From Acidobacteriota bacterium (GTDB lineage Bacteria > Acidobacteriota > Terriglobia > Bryobacterales > Bryobacteraceae): DNA of 64,000 nt. The number at the start of each line of letters is the position of its first letter. Within the stretch, counting starts at the first letter, position 1. Both the position numbers and the translations under genes were made by a program. The stretch lies in assembly GCA_018268835.1 (NCBI GenBank), contig JAFDVU010000009.1, positions 1-64,000 of the forward strand, read 5' to 3'. The notes under the pieces were generated by a model, which saw only the letters and a program-made list of their open reading frames with translations, was not told the DNA's origin and did not search any database. Shown here piece after piece: positions 44,247 to 51,947 of the stretch.

Positions 44247-44959
44247 ATTCCCGCCACCTTCTTCTGTAGCTCCACCAGTTGCCCGATGCCGGCGCGCGCC
44301 AGCGCCACCAACTCCGCCATCTGCCCGTCGTCGAACGCCATGTGCTCGGCGGTGGCCTGCACCTCGACGAACTTCCCTCCGCCGGTCATCACCACGTTCA
44401 TATCCACGTCCGCCTGTGAGTCCTCTTCGTAGCACAGGTCCAGCATCGGGGTGCCGCCCACGATTCCCACACTGGTCGCGGCCACGTAGTCGCGCAGCGG
44501 ATTGGTTTTAATCGCGCCGTATTTCACCAACTTGCCCACCGCCAGCGCCAGTGCCACGAACGCGCCGGTGATGGACGCGGTGCGCGTGCCGCCATCGGCC
44601 TGCAGCACGTCGCAATCGATCACGATCGTCCGCTCGCCCAGCGCAACCGTATCGATCACGGCGCGCATCGAGCGGCCGATCAGCCGCTGGATCTCGTGCG
44701 TCCGTCCCGATTGCCGCCCCTTGTTCACCTCGCGCGGCGTACGCTTGTTGGTCGCGCGCGGCAGCATCGAGTATTCGGCCGTCACCCAGCCTTTCCCCGC
44801 GTTGCGCAGGAACGGAGGAACCGTGTCCTCCACAGTCGCCGCGCACAGCACCTGCGTGTGCCCGACCTTGATGAGTGCGGAGCCCTCGGCCGTGGCCAGC
44901 CACTCGGGCAGTATCTCAACCGGGCGCATCTGGCCCGCATCGCGGTTATCCGTTCGCAT
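44243..44959 (-). CDS. rph: Ribonuclease PH
   Basis: RNase PH trims tRNA 3' ends phosphorolytically. The 238-residue protein has [36 protein letters not shown], the R-rich [35 protein letters not shown] and [20 protein letters not shown]. All are typical of the family. It starts 14 bases inside the preceding small membrane protein gene and overlaps rdgB at its end, forming a three-gene unit. Confidence 0.95.
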   Translation of the reverse strand: MRTDNRDAGQMRPVEILPEWLATAEGSALIKVGHTQVLCAATVEDTVPPFLRNAGKGWVTAEYSMLPRATNKRTPREVNKGRQSGRTHEIQRLIGRSMRAVIDTVALGERTIVIDCDVLQADGGTRTASITGAFVALALAVGKLVKYGAIKTNPLRDYVAATSVGIVGGTPMLDLCYEEDSQADVDMNVVMTGGGKFVEVQATAEHMAFDDGQMAELVALARAGIGQLVELQKKVAGI

Positions 44960-45089
44960 TGCGCATCACAAAGTACATGAACACCATCACCCCTGCCATG
45001 GCGAGCAGAATCAGAATCACGCACCCAACCGCGCCCTGCGGCGCCGGGCCCCGCTTGGCCTTCGGCCGCACAGGCTTGAACTTGGCCAT
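44946..45089 (-). CDS. Small 47-residue membrane protein
   Basis: The product begins [20 protein letters not shown], a basic and proline-rich start, and continues with a single hydrophobic helix ([20 protein letters not shown]). The stop lies 14 bases inside rph, so rph translation may depend on it. I do not recognise a family. The basic-then-hydrophobic pattern and the tight overlap support a real gene; low information content is the main doubt. Confidence 0.6.
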   Translation of the reverse strand: MAKFKPVRPKAKRGPAPQGAVGCVILILLAMAGVMVFMYFVMRNANG

Positions 45090-45114
45090 AAGTGCGATGG
45101 TAGCATCGTGACTG

Positions 45115-45516
45115 ATGACACGGCTTCGATTCGCACCCGCGCTCGCGCTCGCCGCCCTCTTCGCCTGCGCGCGCCCCACCCCGGTGCCGGACGCCTTCCC
45201 CCCAACTCTAGGCCCGTGGCATCGCACCGCGCTACGCGATTTGCCGCCGGCGCAACCGCCCGACGCCATCCCGGCGCGCACCATCGAAGCTATCCGCGCC
45301 GCGTCCTACGAAGGGCCCGGCAAACTCGACGCCCGCCTCTACGCGCTCCCCACACCCGCCGCCGCGCTCGACGCGGTGCAGCGCTGGAGCCCGCGCCCCG
45401 ACACCGTCTTCTTTTATAAGGACCGCTTCTTCGTCGTGGTCCAGTGGCGCGACGCCGACCGCCGCGCGCTCCAGGCCTTTCTCGGCGACCTGCAAAAACG
45501 CTTCCCCTCTAAGTAG
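45115..45516 (+). CDS. Hypothetical protein, possible lipoprotein
   Basis: The 133-residue product has an export leader ending in LFACARP, a weak lipobox with Cys18. A short mature part follows (about 110 residues) with a beta-alpha-beta feel: RLYALPTPAAALDAVQRW and VFFYKDRFFVVVQW. No family is recognised. It is read toward gatB, 24 bases upstream of its ATG, and divergent from the small-ORF/rph unit. Confidence 0.6.
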   Translation: MTRLRFAPALALAALFACARPTPVPDAFPPTLGPWHRTALRDLPPAQPPDAIPARTIEAIRAASYEGPGKLDARLYALPTPAAALDAVQRWSPRPDTVFFYKDRFFVVVQWRDADRRALQAFLGDLQKRFPSK

Positions 45517-45540
45517 CGCCCGTATAATGGAAGGACACCC

Positions 45541-47049
45541 ATGTCCAGTCCGGAAAAACAGCATGACCGTGTTGCTGAACTCGCGAACCACCTGGCGACA
45601 CCGGAGATGATCGCGCGCTACGAACCGGTCATCGGGCTCGAAGTCCACGTCCAACTCGCCACCGCCACCAAGATCTTCTGCTCCTGCCCCACCGGCTTCG
45701 GCGCCGCGCCCAACACCAACGTCTGCCCGGTGTGCCTCGGCATGCCCGGCGCCCTGCCCGTCCTCAACCGCGCCGCCGTCGAACTCGCCATCAAAGCCGC
45801 GCTCGCCCTCAACTGCGCCATCCTCCCGCACTCCCGCTTCGCCCGCAAGAACTACTTCTACCCCGACCTCCCCAAGGGCTACCAGATCTCTCAATACGAC
45901 CAGCCCTACAGCGAGCACGGCTGGGTCGACGTGACGGTGGAGGGAGCGCGCAAACGCATCAGCATTACCCGCATCCACATGGAAGACGACGCCGGCAAGA
46001 GCGTCCACGACGGCTTTCGCGATTCCGACCGCTACTCCTACGTCGACCTCAACCGCAGCGGCACGCCCCTCATCGAAATCGTCAGCGACCCCGACATGCG
46101 CTCCAGCGACGAGGCCTACGCCTACCTCTCCGAGGTCAAACAGGTGCTCCAGTTCATCGAGGTCTCCACCTGCGACATGGAAAAGGGCCACCTGCGCTGC
46201 GACGCCAACGTCAGCGTGCGCCTCAAGGGGGCGGAGAAGTTCGGCACCAAGGCCGAGGTCAAGAACCTCAACTCCTTCCGCTTCCTCAAGCAGGCGCTGG
46301 ATTTCGAAATCGCCCGCCAGGTCGCCCTGATCGAAAGCGGCGGCAGGGTGGTGCAGGAAACCCGCCTCTACAACCCCGACGCCGGCGAGACCTTCAGCAT
46401 GCGCAGCAAGGAAGACGCGCACGACTACCGTTACTTCCCCGAGCCCGACCTCGTGCCGCTCGAAATCGGCCCGGACTGGCTCGAACGCACCCGCGCCGCC
46501 ATGCCCGAACTGCCCGCCGTGAAACGCGCGCGCTTCCTCGGCGAGATGGGGCTCTCCGAGTACGATGCCGACGTGCTCACCGCCGCCCGCTCCACCAGCG
46601 AGTACTTCGAGACCGTCGCCCGCGTCTCCGGCCAGCCCAAGATGGCCGCCAACTGGGTCATGGGCGACCTGATGGGTACCCTGAAGGCCGAAAACAAGGA
46701 GATCGCCGATTCCCCGGTCAGCGCCCAACACCTCGGCGAACTCGTGAAGCTGATCGCCTCCGGCGAACTCTCCGGCAAACTCGCCAAGGAGATCTTCCCG
46801 AAAATGTTCTCCACCGGCGAGGCTCCTTCGAGCATCGTGGAACGGGAAGGCTTAAAGCAGATCTCCGATACCGGCGCTCTGGAGAAGATCATCGACGACG
46901 TCATCGCCGCCAATCCCAAACAGGTCGAGCAGTATCGCGGCGGTAAAACCACGGTGGTCAACTTCCTGGTGGGTCAGGTCATGAAGGCCACTCGCGGCCA
47001 GGCCAACGTGGCCGTGGTCGGCGACCTGCTGAAACAGAAACTGGGGTGA
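45541..47049 (+). CDS. gatB: Asp/Glu-tRNA amidotransferase subunit B
   Basis: GatB binds the misacylated tRNA and, with GatA and GatC, converts Glu-tRNA(Gln) or Asp-tRNA(Asn) to the amide. It shows YEPVIGLEVHVQLATATKIF, the zinc-type CSC and CPVC near residues 44-65, and RIHMEDDAGKSVHD. The C-terminal YqeY-like region has VVNFLVGQVMKATRGQANV. It starts about 20 residues earlier than typical family members; GGAAGGACACCC before ATG 45541 supports that start. GatA and GatC are not in the window. Confidence 0.94.
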   Translation: MSSPEKQHDRVAELANHLATPEMIARYEPVIGLEVHVQLATATKIFCSCPTGFGAAPNTNVCPVCLGMPGALPVLNRAAVELAIKAALALNCAILPHSRFARKNYFYPDLPKGYQISQYDQPYSEHGWVDVTVEGARKRISITRIHMEDDAGKSVHDGFRDSDRYSYVDLNRSGTPLIEIVSDPDMRSSDEAYAYLSEVKQVLQFIEVSTCDMEKGHLRCDANVSVRLKGAEKFGTKAEVKNLNSFRFLKQALDFEIARQVALIESGGRVVQETRLYNPDAGETFSMRSKEDAHDYRYFPEPDLVPLEIGPDWLERTRAAMPELPAVKRARFLGEMGLSEYDADVLTAARSTSEYFETVARVSGQPKMAANWVMGDLMGTLKAENKEIADSPVSAQHLGELVKLIASGELSGKLAKEIFPKMFSTGEAPSSIVEREGLKQISDTGALEKIIDDVIAANPKQVEQYRGGKTTVVNFLVGQVMKATRGQANVAVVGDLLKQKLG

Positions 47050-47051
47050 CT

Positions 47052-47504
47052 ATGTTGAAGGTTGGCGATCCGGCTCCCGATATCCAGGTTCAGACCGATG
47101 CCGGCGAGGCTTTACAGTTGAGCGCCCTCAAGGGCAAGCGCGTCGTGCTGTACTTTTATCCCAAGGCGGACACGCCCGGCTGCACCACCGAAGCCTGCGA
47201 GTTCCGCGATTCCACGGCGGCACTGAAGAAGAAGGGCGCGGTGGTGCTCGGCATTTCGCCGGACAAGCCCGCCGCGCAGGCGAAGTTCAAGCAGAAGTAC
47301 GACCTGCCCTTCACGCTGCTGGCCGATGAGGATAAATCGGCGGCGCAGGCCTACGGCGTCTGGAAAGAGAAGAACATGTACGGCCGCAAGGTGATGGGGA
47401 TTGAACGCACGACGTTCGTCATCGGCCCCGACGGCAAAATCGAGAAGATCTACGCCAAGGTCAAGGCCAAAGGCCACGCCGCCGCCGTGCTCGAAGCGTT
47501 GTAG
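47052..47504 (+). CDS. bcp: Thioredoxin-dependent peroxiredoxin, Bcp/PrxQ type
   Basis: The protein reduces hydroperoxides with thioredoxin. It has the strand ALKGKRVVLYFYPKADTPG. The peroxidatic cysteine of PGCTTEACEF has the second cysteine five residues later, the pattern of E. coli Bcp. MGIERTTFVIGPDGKIEKIY is the C-terminal core. The start was taken as ATG at 47052; a GTG at 47046 overlaps the gatB stop. A duplicated piece of its 3' end lies just downstream. Confidence 0.92.
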   Translation: MLKVGDPAPDIQVQTDAGEALQLSALKGKRVVLYFYPKADTPGCTTEACEFRDSTAALKKKGAVVLGISPDKPAAQAKFKQKYDLPFTLLADEDKSAAQAYGVWKEKNMYGRKVMGIERTTFVIGPDGKIEKIYAKVKAKGHAAAVLEAL

Positions 47505-47510
47505 AGTAGC

Positions 47511-47528
47511 GCAGGCCTCCCGGCCTGC
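47511..47528. terminator. Palindromic hairpin after bcp
   Basis: GCAGGCC, loop TCCC, GGCCTGC, starting 6 bases after the bcp stop. It is a perfect 7-bp stem without a long T run, a possible terminator or short interspersed repeat; a related palindrome is at 47635-47651. Confidence 0.45.
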
Positions 47529-47634
47529 ATTCAAATACACGATCACGTCGCTCACCTGCCGCGCCGTGAACTGCGGGCCACGCCGCCACCGTGCTCCAAG
47601 CCCTGTAAAGTAGCGCCGGCCCCGGCATGGTAGC

Positions 47635-47651
47635 GTCGGCCTCCGGCCGAC
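47635..47651. repeat. Second GC-rich palindrome in the bcp/cytochrome gap
   Basis: GTCGGCC, loop TCC, GGCCGAC. It is preceded by TAGC, as is the hairpin at 47511 (TAGC-GCAGGCC and TAGC-GTCGGCC), suggesting one repeat family with compensating changes. Confidence 0.45.
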
Positions 47652-47717
47652 CTTTGGATCGAACCGGAATCTCCGCCGGCACGCCCCAAGCACTCGGGTT
47701 TTCGACCCGCGCCCCCG

Positions 47718-48821
47718 CTACTTCAGCGCATTCAAATACGCGATCAGGTCGCTCATCTGCTGCGCCGTGAACTGCGGCCACGGCAGCTTCTTCTCGTTCA
47801 TCAGGGCCAGCATCTTCGGACCGTGGTCCCACAGCGCCGAAACCATGGTGATCTGCGAGTAGCTCTCCGCCCCTTTGGCCAGCTTAGGCGCCGCGCCGCT
47901 ATCGTGGCACGCCGCGCACTTCTTCTCCCCGAATACCTTCTTGCCGCGCTCCGCATTGCCCGTCCCGGCGAAGTACTGCCGCGCCCAGACGTAGGTGATG
48001 ATCTCCCGCATCTCCTGCGGAGCCAGCGCCGGAGGCGGATTCTTCATGTTGGGCTGGTGGTTCCACATGTCCACCGCGATATCGGTCAGCGTCTGGTTGT
48101 GCAGCAGGTTCTCCAGCGCCATCCTGCCCTTGTGGCAATCGATGCAGCCCTTGCTCTGGAACAGCTTCTCGCCCGGTTCCGCCGGCGGGAAGGAAACCTG
48201 CGCCGCCAGGTTGCGCGTCTCCGGCAGGTTCTGCAGGTACACCAGCATGTCGGTCAGGTCCTGCGCGGTGAGCTGCTGCCAGGCGACCTTCTTCTTCTTG
48301 AACTCCTCGCGCATTTTCGCGCCGTGGTTCCACATCTGCTCGGCCAGCACCAGCGGGTCGGCCAGCGACTGCCACTTGGCCACCGGCGGCGCCGCCGCCA
48401 CCGGCGAACTCGTGATCCCGTGACAGTCCGCGCAGTGTTTCGCCGCGAACGCCTGCTTGCCTCGCGCCGCGTCGCCCGGCTTGTCGAAGTACCGCGCCGA
48501 AATGAAGTAGGCGAACAGATCCGCCGCGCCTTCCGGCGCCAGCGACGGCTTCTCCACACCCTGCTTGTTCATCTCGGCCCACATCTGCGGCGCGTGGTTC
48601 CACATCAGGCTGGCCATCATCGATGGCGTGAAGTCGCGGTCGATGCGCCGCCCCAGGTCAGGCCCCGCCGTCCCGCCCTTGCCCTTGATGCTGTGGCACT
48701 GCACGCAACGCTGGCTCTGGAACAGTTTCTCGCCGCGCTGCGCGTCGCCCGGCACGATGCCCGCCGCAAGCAGTCCCCAAGCGGCGACGGCGCCTGCCGC
48801 AATCACTCGAATCGTGGTCAT
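47718..48821 (-). CDS. Tetrahaem cytochrome c with four tandem domains
   Basis: The 367-residue exported protein has an N-terminal leader (RVIAAGAVAAWGLLAAG). Four cytochrome c domains each have one CXXCH: CVQCH (about residue 39), CADCH, CIDCH and CAACH. Each haem site is followed by a related segment: MWNHAPQM, MWNHGAKM, MWNHQPNM and LWDHGPKM. The conserved His or Met there could be the distal haem ligand. Domains 2 and 4 also share AQ-x2-(T/S)DL endings (TAQDLTDMLVYLQ, TAQQMSDLIAYLN). It ends the mtr-like operon, 10 bases after the MtrB-like gene. A role as periplasmic electron carrier is inference. Confidence 0.85.
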   Translation of the reverse strand: MTTIRVIAAGAVAAWGLLAAGIVPGDAQRGEKLFQSQRCVQCHSIKGKGGTAGPDLGRRIDRDFTPSMMASLMWNHAPQMWAEMNKQGVEKPSLAPEGAADLFAYFISARYFDKPGDAARGKQAFAAKHCADCHGITSSPVAAAPPVAKWQSLADPLVLAEQMWNHGAKMREEFKKKKVAWQQLTAQDLTDMLVYLQNLPETRNLAAQVSFPPAEPGEKLFQSKGCIDCHKGRMALENLLHNQTLTDIAVDMWNHQPNMKNPPPALAPQEMREIITYVWARQYFAGTGNAERGKKVFGEKKCAACHDSGAAPKLAKGAESYSQITMVSALWDHGPKMLALMNEKKLPWPQFTAQQMSDLIAYLNALK

Positions 48822-48831
48822 GGCTGGTCTC

Positions 48832-50838
48832 CTATTTAATCAGCCTCAGGCCGGTCATGAACAGGTGCGCGCGGAAACCCTCATACAGATACGCGGTCTC
48901 CCCGAACCCATACCACCGCCATTCGGTGTTCCATTGTACGTGCTTCTGCAGGGGAAGGGAAAGTTTCCCGACCGGCTGGTAGTAGCTCGTCGCCCGCGTG
49001 CCGTCCGATACGAACAGGCTGCCGCCCGCCGTCAACTTCGGCTCCATCCCGCCGACTTTCGGCAGATTGACGTCCAGCATGGAGGTCGCGGTATGCCCGT
49101 TCTCCCGGTACAGAGACACCGAAGGCATATAGAAAGGGAAAGCGAGATAGTTGATGTTGGAATCGAACGTCGTGCGGCTGTACTCCGCCATCAGGCTGAC
49201 GCGCTTGCCGCCCTCCGGCGTCCAGTACAGCGACAGGGAACTCGCGCGGCTGTCCAGGTTGTAGCGGATATCCGGCGACGGATTCTCGTTGGTCAGGTAC
49301 GCGAAGTTCGCCTGGATCCCCAGGCTCGCCAGCGCCTGATATCGCGCCCGCGCCCGCACCCGGTGATAGTTGTACAGGCTGGTGCGGAAATAATCGGTGG
49401 AGGTGGAGGCGCCCTCGTAGTCCACGTTCATCGACAGTTTCTTGAAAGGACGCGCCGTGATCCCCGCCAGGCCCACATCCCGCTTCAGGTCGCGCGACGC
49501 CAGCAGCCCGGATTGGTCGAACACCCCCGCGCGCACCGTCGCGTCGCCGAATTCGCGGCGCCAGCCGCCGCGCAGCGTCAGCTTCGAGAACACGTCCCAG
49601 ATGGCTTCCACCTGGTAGCGGTTGTAGTTCACCACCTGCAGCGTGTTCAGCGCGTTCGCCAGCGATTGCCCCGTCGCCGTCGGCGTGAGCAGGATCTGCT
49701 CCGTCAGCGCGCCGAAGCCCGTGGTGTGCTCCCGGTCCGTCATCCAGGATTGCACAATGCGCAGATTGCGGAACGGGCGCACTTCCATCCCGGCGTTGCC
49801 CACCACGTGCGGCTGGTTCGCCGCGCTCGCCCCGATGTTGAACTGCCCGCTGTACAGAAGCAGCGAGCTGATCAGGCCGAAATTCCCGTTGGCGATATCG
49901 AAGTAATTCGCGTTGGTCTTCGGCTCGCTCCACAGGAATTGCCCGTACAGGTCCACCCGCGACAGCGGGCTCGCCGTCGCCATGATCTTCGTGTACAGGC
50001 TCGTGCCCCGAATCCCGTACGCCTGCTGCAGGTTCTTCAGCACCAGCGTCGATCCCAGGAAGGGGGCCGTGCGGTCGCCGTAGTTGGTGCCGTTGAACCC
50101 CGCCTGGTCGTCTTCCTTAAACGTGGTGCCGCCCTGCTCCAGCGTCACGTGATAGCGGTTGTATTCGATGCGCACCCCGCCGCGATAATTGTTCGTGCTG
50201 TCGCGCAACAATGTCGGGACGGCGAACTCGTCGTTATTGTCCTGCACCCACGTCGCTACCCCGTGCCCGTAGCTCGAATTGCGCTCGAACACCAGGTACG
50301 GCAGGATGTGCCCGCCCGGGAACAACTCCAGATCCACGTACCCGTTGCGCCGGCGGATGTCGAAGGAGCGCTCGTCGAATCCACCAGGCGCGAACGGGTT
50401 GGCAAATGAAGGGATGGCGTTGAAGTAGGCGATGTTGCGGTAGTCCACCCGCAGATCGTAGATGCGTCGCTTGATCGCCTCGAGATGCGCCGTACTATAG
50501 GGATCTCCGCCCCAGCCGTCGCCGCGCGCGTCGATGCGGTCGAACAGGCGGTGCTTGGGATCCACCAGCGTGAAGTCCAGTCCGGTCAGTTTGGGTCCCT
50601 CGCCCAGGTTCACCACCGAACGATATTGCTGCGCGCTTCCGCGGACGTCTCCCACCCAGCGGTAGCCGAAATCGAAACTGCCCGTCAGCACCAGTGCGTC
50701 CGAAGCGGCCGGAGCGGGGTTTTCCGCCGCCGCTGCCTGCTCGGTCTTCGCCGGAGCCTTCTCGTCGGGCTTGGTCTGCGTCGCCGCTTCCTGGCCGAAC
50801 GCAAAAACCGGAATCATCAACGCCAGTAGCAGTCTCAT
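48832..50838 (-). CDS. MtrB/PioB-family outer-membrane barrel
   Basis: The 668-residue protein has a signal peptide (MRLLLALMIPVFAFG), a Lys/Pro/Ala-rich linker, then a beta barrel from about residue 50 (VLTGSFDFGYRWVGDVRGS) to the end (LFMTGLRLIK). Alternating strands such as YQVEAIWDVFSKLTLRGGW recur throughout. MtrB/PioB barrels sheath a decahaem MtrA in the outer membrane. The N-terminal CXXC of Shewanella MtrB is not visible. Its ATG overlaps the stop of the MtrA-like gene (ATGA, 4 bases), as expected for partners made together. Confidence 0.85.
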   Translation of the reverse strand: MRLLLALMIPVFAFGQEAATQTKPDEKAPAKTEQAAAAENPAPAASDALVLTGSFDFGYRWVGDVRGSAQQYRSVVNLGEGPKLTGLDFTLVDPKHRLFDRIDARGDGWGGDPYSTAHLEAIKRRIYDLRVDYRNIAYFNAIPSFANPFAPGGFDERSFDIRRRNGYVDLELFPGGHILPYLVFERNSSYGHGVATWVQDNNDEFAVPTLLRDSTNNYRGGVRIEYNRYHVTLEQGGTTFKEDDQAGFNGTNYGDRTAPFLGSTLVLKNLQQAYGIRGTSLYTKIMATASPLSRVDLYGQFLWSEPKTNANYFDIANGNFGLISSLLLYSGQFNIGASAANQPHVVGNAGMEVRPFRNLRIVQSWMTDREHTTGFGALTEQILLTPTATGQSLANALNTLQVVNYNRYQVEAIWDVFSKLTLRGGWRREFGDATVRAGVFDQSGLLASRDLKRDVGLAGITARPFKKLSMNVDYEGASTSTDYFRTSLYNYHRVRARARYQALASLGIQANFAYLTNENPSPDIRYNLDSRASSLSLYWTPEGGKRVSLMAEYSRTTFDSNINYLAFPFYMPSVSLYRENGHTATSMLDVNLPKVGGMEPKLTAGGSLFVSDGTRATSYYQPVGKLSLPLQKHVQWNTEWRWYGFGETAYLYEGFRAHLFMTGLRLIK

Positions 50839-51932
50839 TTGAGGAACGCCCGATCCACGTAAGATCCGTGCACCTTCTGGTGGCAGAGTGTGCAGTTTTG
50901 GAAACGCGGGCTGCGCAGGTCATGGAACGCAGGCCCCACCGTCCCCAGTGTCGATCCCGCCGCCGGAGTCGGCGTCGGTAGGTTGGCGTGGCACTCCTGG
51001 CAAAGCTGGCTCACTTGCGGACGCGTCAGCATCCGCGGATTCGCGCTGCCGTGCGGTTCATGGCAGGCCCCGCACCCTTCCAGGCGCACCGGCGCGTGCT
51101 CGTAGGGGAACGGTCCCACTTTCTCCCCGTGGCACTTGGCGCATCCCGGTTCGGTCGCCCGCGTGGTCTGGTACATGTGCACCATCGCGCTGCCGTGCGG
51201 ATTGTGGCAGTCCGTGCAGGACATCGCGCCTTCCGGCAGGCGGTGCTTGAAAGGCTTCTGGAAACTGGCCCAAATGTCGAGATGGCAGGCGGCGCACTGT
51301 TGGTTGATTGCCGCCGGCTTGCGTGCCACCAGGTCGTTGCCGTTGTTGCGGTGCACGAAGTGGCACGATACGCACGCCACCTGGTTGCGTGCATGGCTGC
51401 TGTTGATGCGCCCGGCTTGCGTCGTCGTGTTGCGATGGCAGGTCAGACAGATCGCATCCGCCGCCGATGGCTTCAGCTTCGCCGGCTGGCGGATCTGCGT
51501 GGCATCCGTCGAATCGGCGTGCTTGCTGCCCGGGCCGTGGCAGGATTCGCACCCGTTATTCTCAAAGCCCCGTTTTTTATCGGTCTCTACCACCGAGTGC
51601 GGACTCTTTTGAAACGCGTTGTAGATGTCTTCGTGGCAGGCCTGGCAAGTTTGCGATCCGACGTACTCGGCCGGTTTCTCCGGTCCCGCCGGCTTGGCTG
51701 GCTCCGCCGCCTTAGTCTGGTCTGAAGATGAAACCGGGGTGCCCGGCTTGGCTTCCTGGGCACCCCATAGAGTGATGGTCGTGAGTATGGCCGCGGCCAC
51801 GTGCGCCGCCAGGCGTCCCATTCGGATGCGCCGGTTGTTCCCGGCCGCGCCCGATCCGTTGGGGCGGCACCAGAGGCGCCCCGCCGCGGGGGCGGGACAC
51901 TCCTGGCGCGCCGTGGAGATGAGCCACAACAT
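50835..51932 (-). CDS. DmsE/MtrA-family decahaem cytochrome c
   Basis: Ten CXXCH motifs are visible: CQACH, CESCH, CLTCH, CVSCH, CAACH, CTDCH, CAKCH, CGACH, CQECH and CTLCH. They are evenly spread from about residue 95 to the end. This is the haem count and length of MtrA/DmsE, the rod that fits inside the MtrB barrel. AAAGGACTGACC precedes the ATG at 51932. A clearer signal peptide (MGRLAAHVAAAILTTITLWG) begins only at 51821, 37 residues later, so the start is uncertain. It lies 15 bases after the OmcA-like stop. Confidence 0.9.
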   Translation of the reverse strand: MLWLISTARQECPAPAAGRLWCRPNGSGAAGNNRRIRMGRLAAHVAAAILTTITLWGAQEAKPGTPVSSSDQTKAAEPAKPAGPEKPAEYVGSQTCQACHEDIYNAFQKSPHSVVETDKKRGFENNGCESCHGPGSKHADSTDATQIRQPAKLKPSAADAICLTCHRNTTTQAGRINSSHARNQVACVSCHFVHRNNGNDLVARKPAAINQQCAACHLDIWASFQKPFKHRLPEGAMSCTDCHNPHGSAMVHMYQTTRATEPGCAKCHGEKVGPFPYEHAPVRLEGCGACHEPHGSANPRMLTRPQVSQLCQECHANLPTPTPAAGSTLGTVGPAFHDLRSPRFQNCTLCHQKVHGSYVDRAFLK

Positions 51933-51947
51933 GGTCAGTCCTTTATG

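Larger units (their letters stand above)
47505..47717. repeat. Mosaic duplication of the bcp and cytochrome gene ends
   Basis: Bases 47527-47582 copy the end of the tetrahaem cytochrome gene at 47728-47782 with few changes, in the same + strand orientation. Bases about 47577-47624 copy the bcp end at about 47472-47516. The two copies join at GGCCACG, present in both sources. Neither keeps an open frame of interest. Confidence 0.7.
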
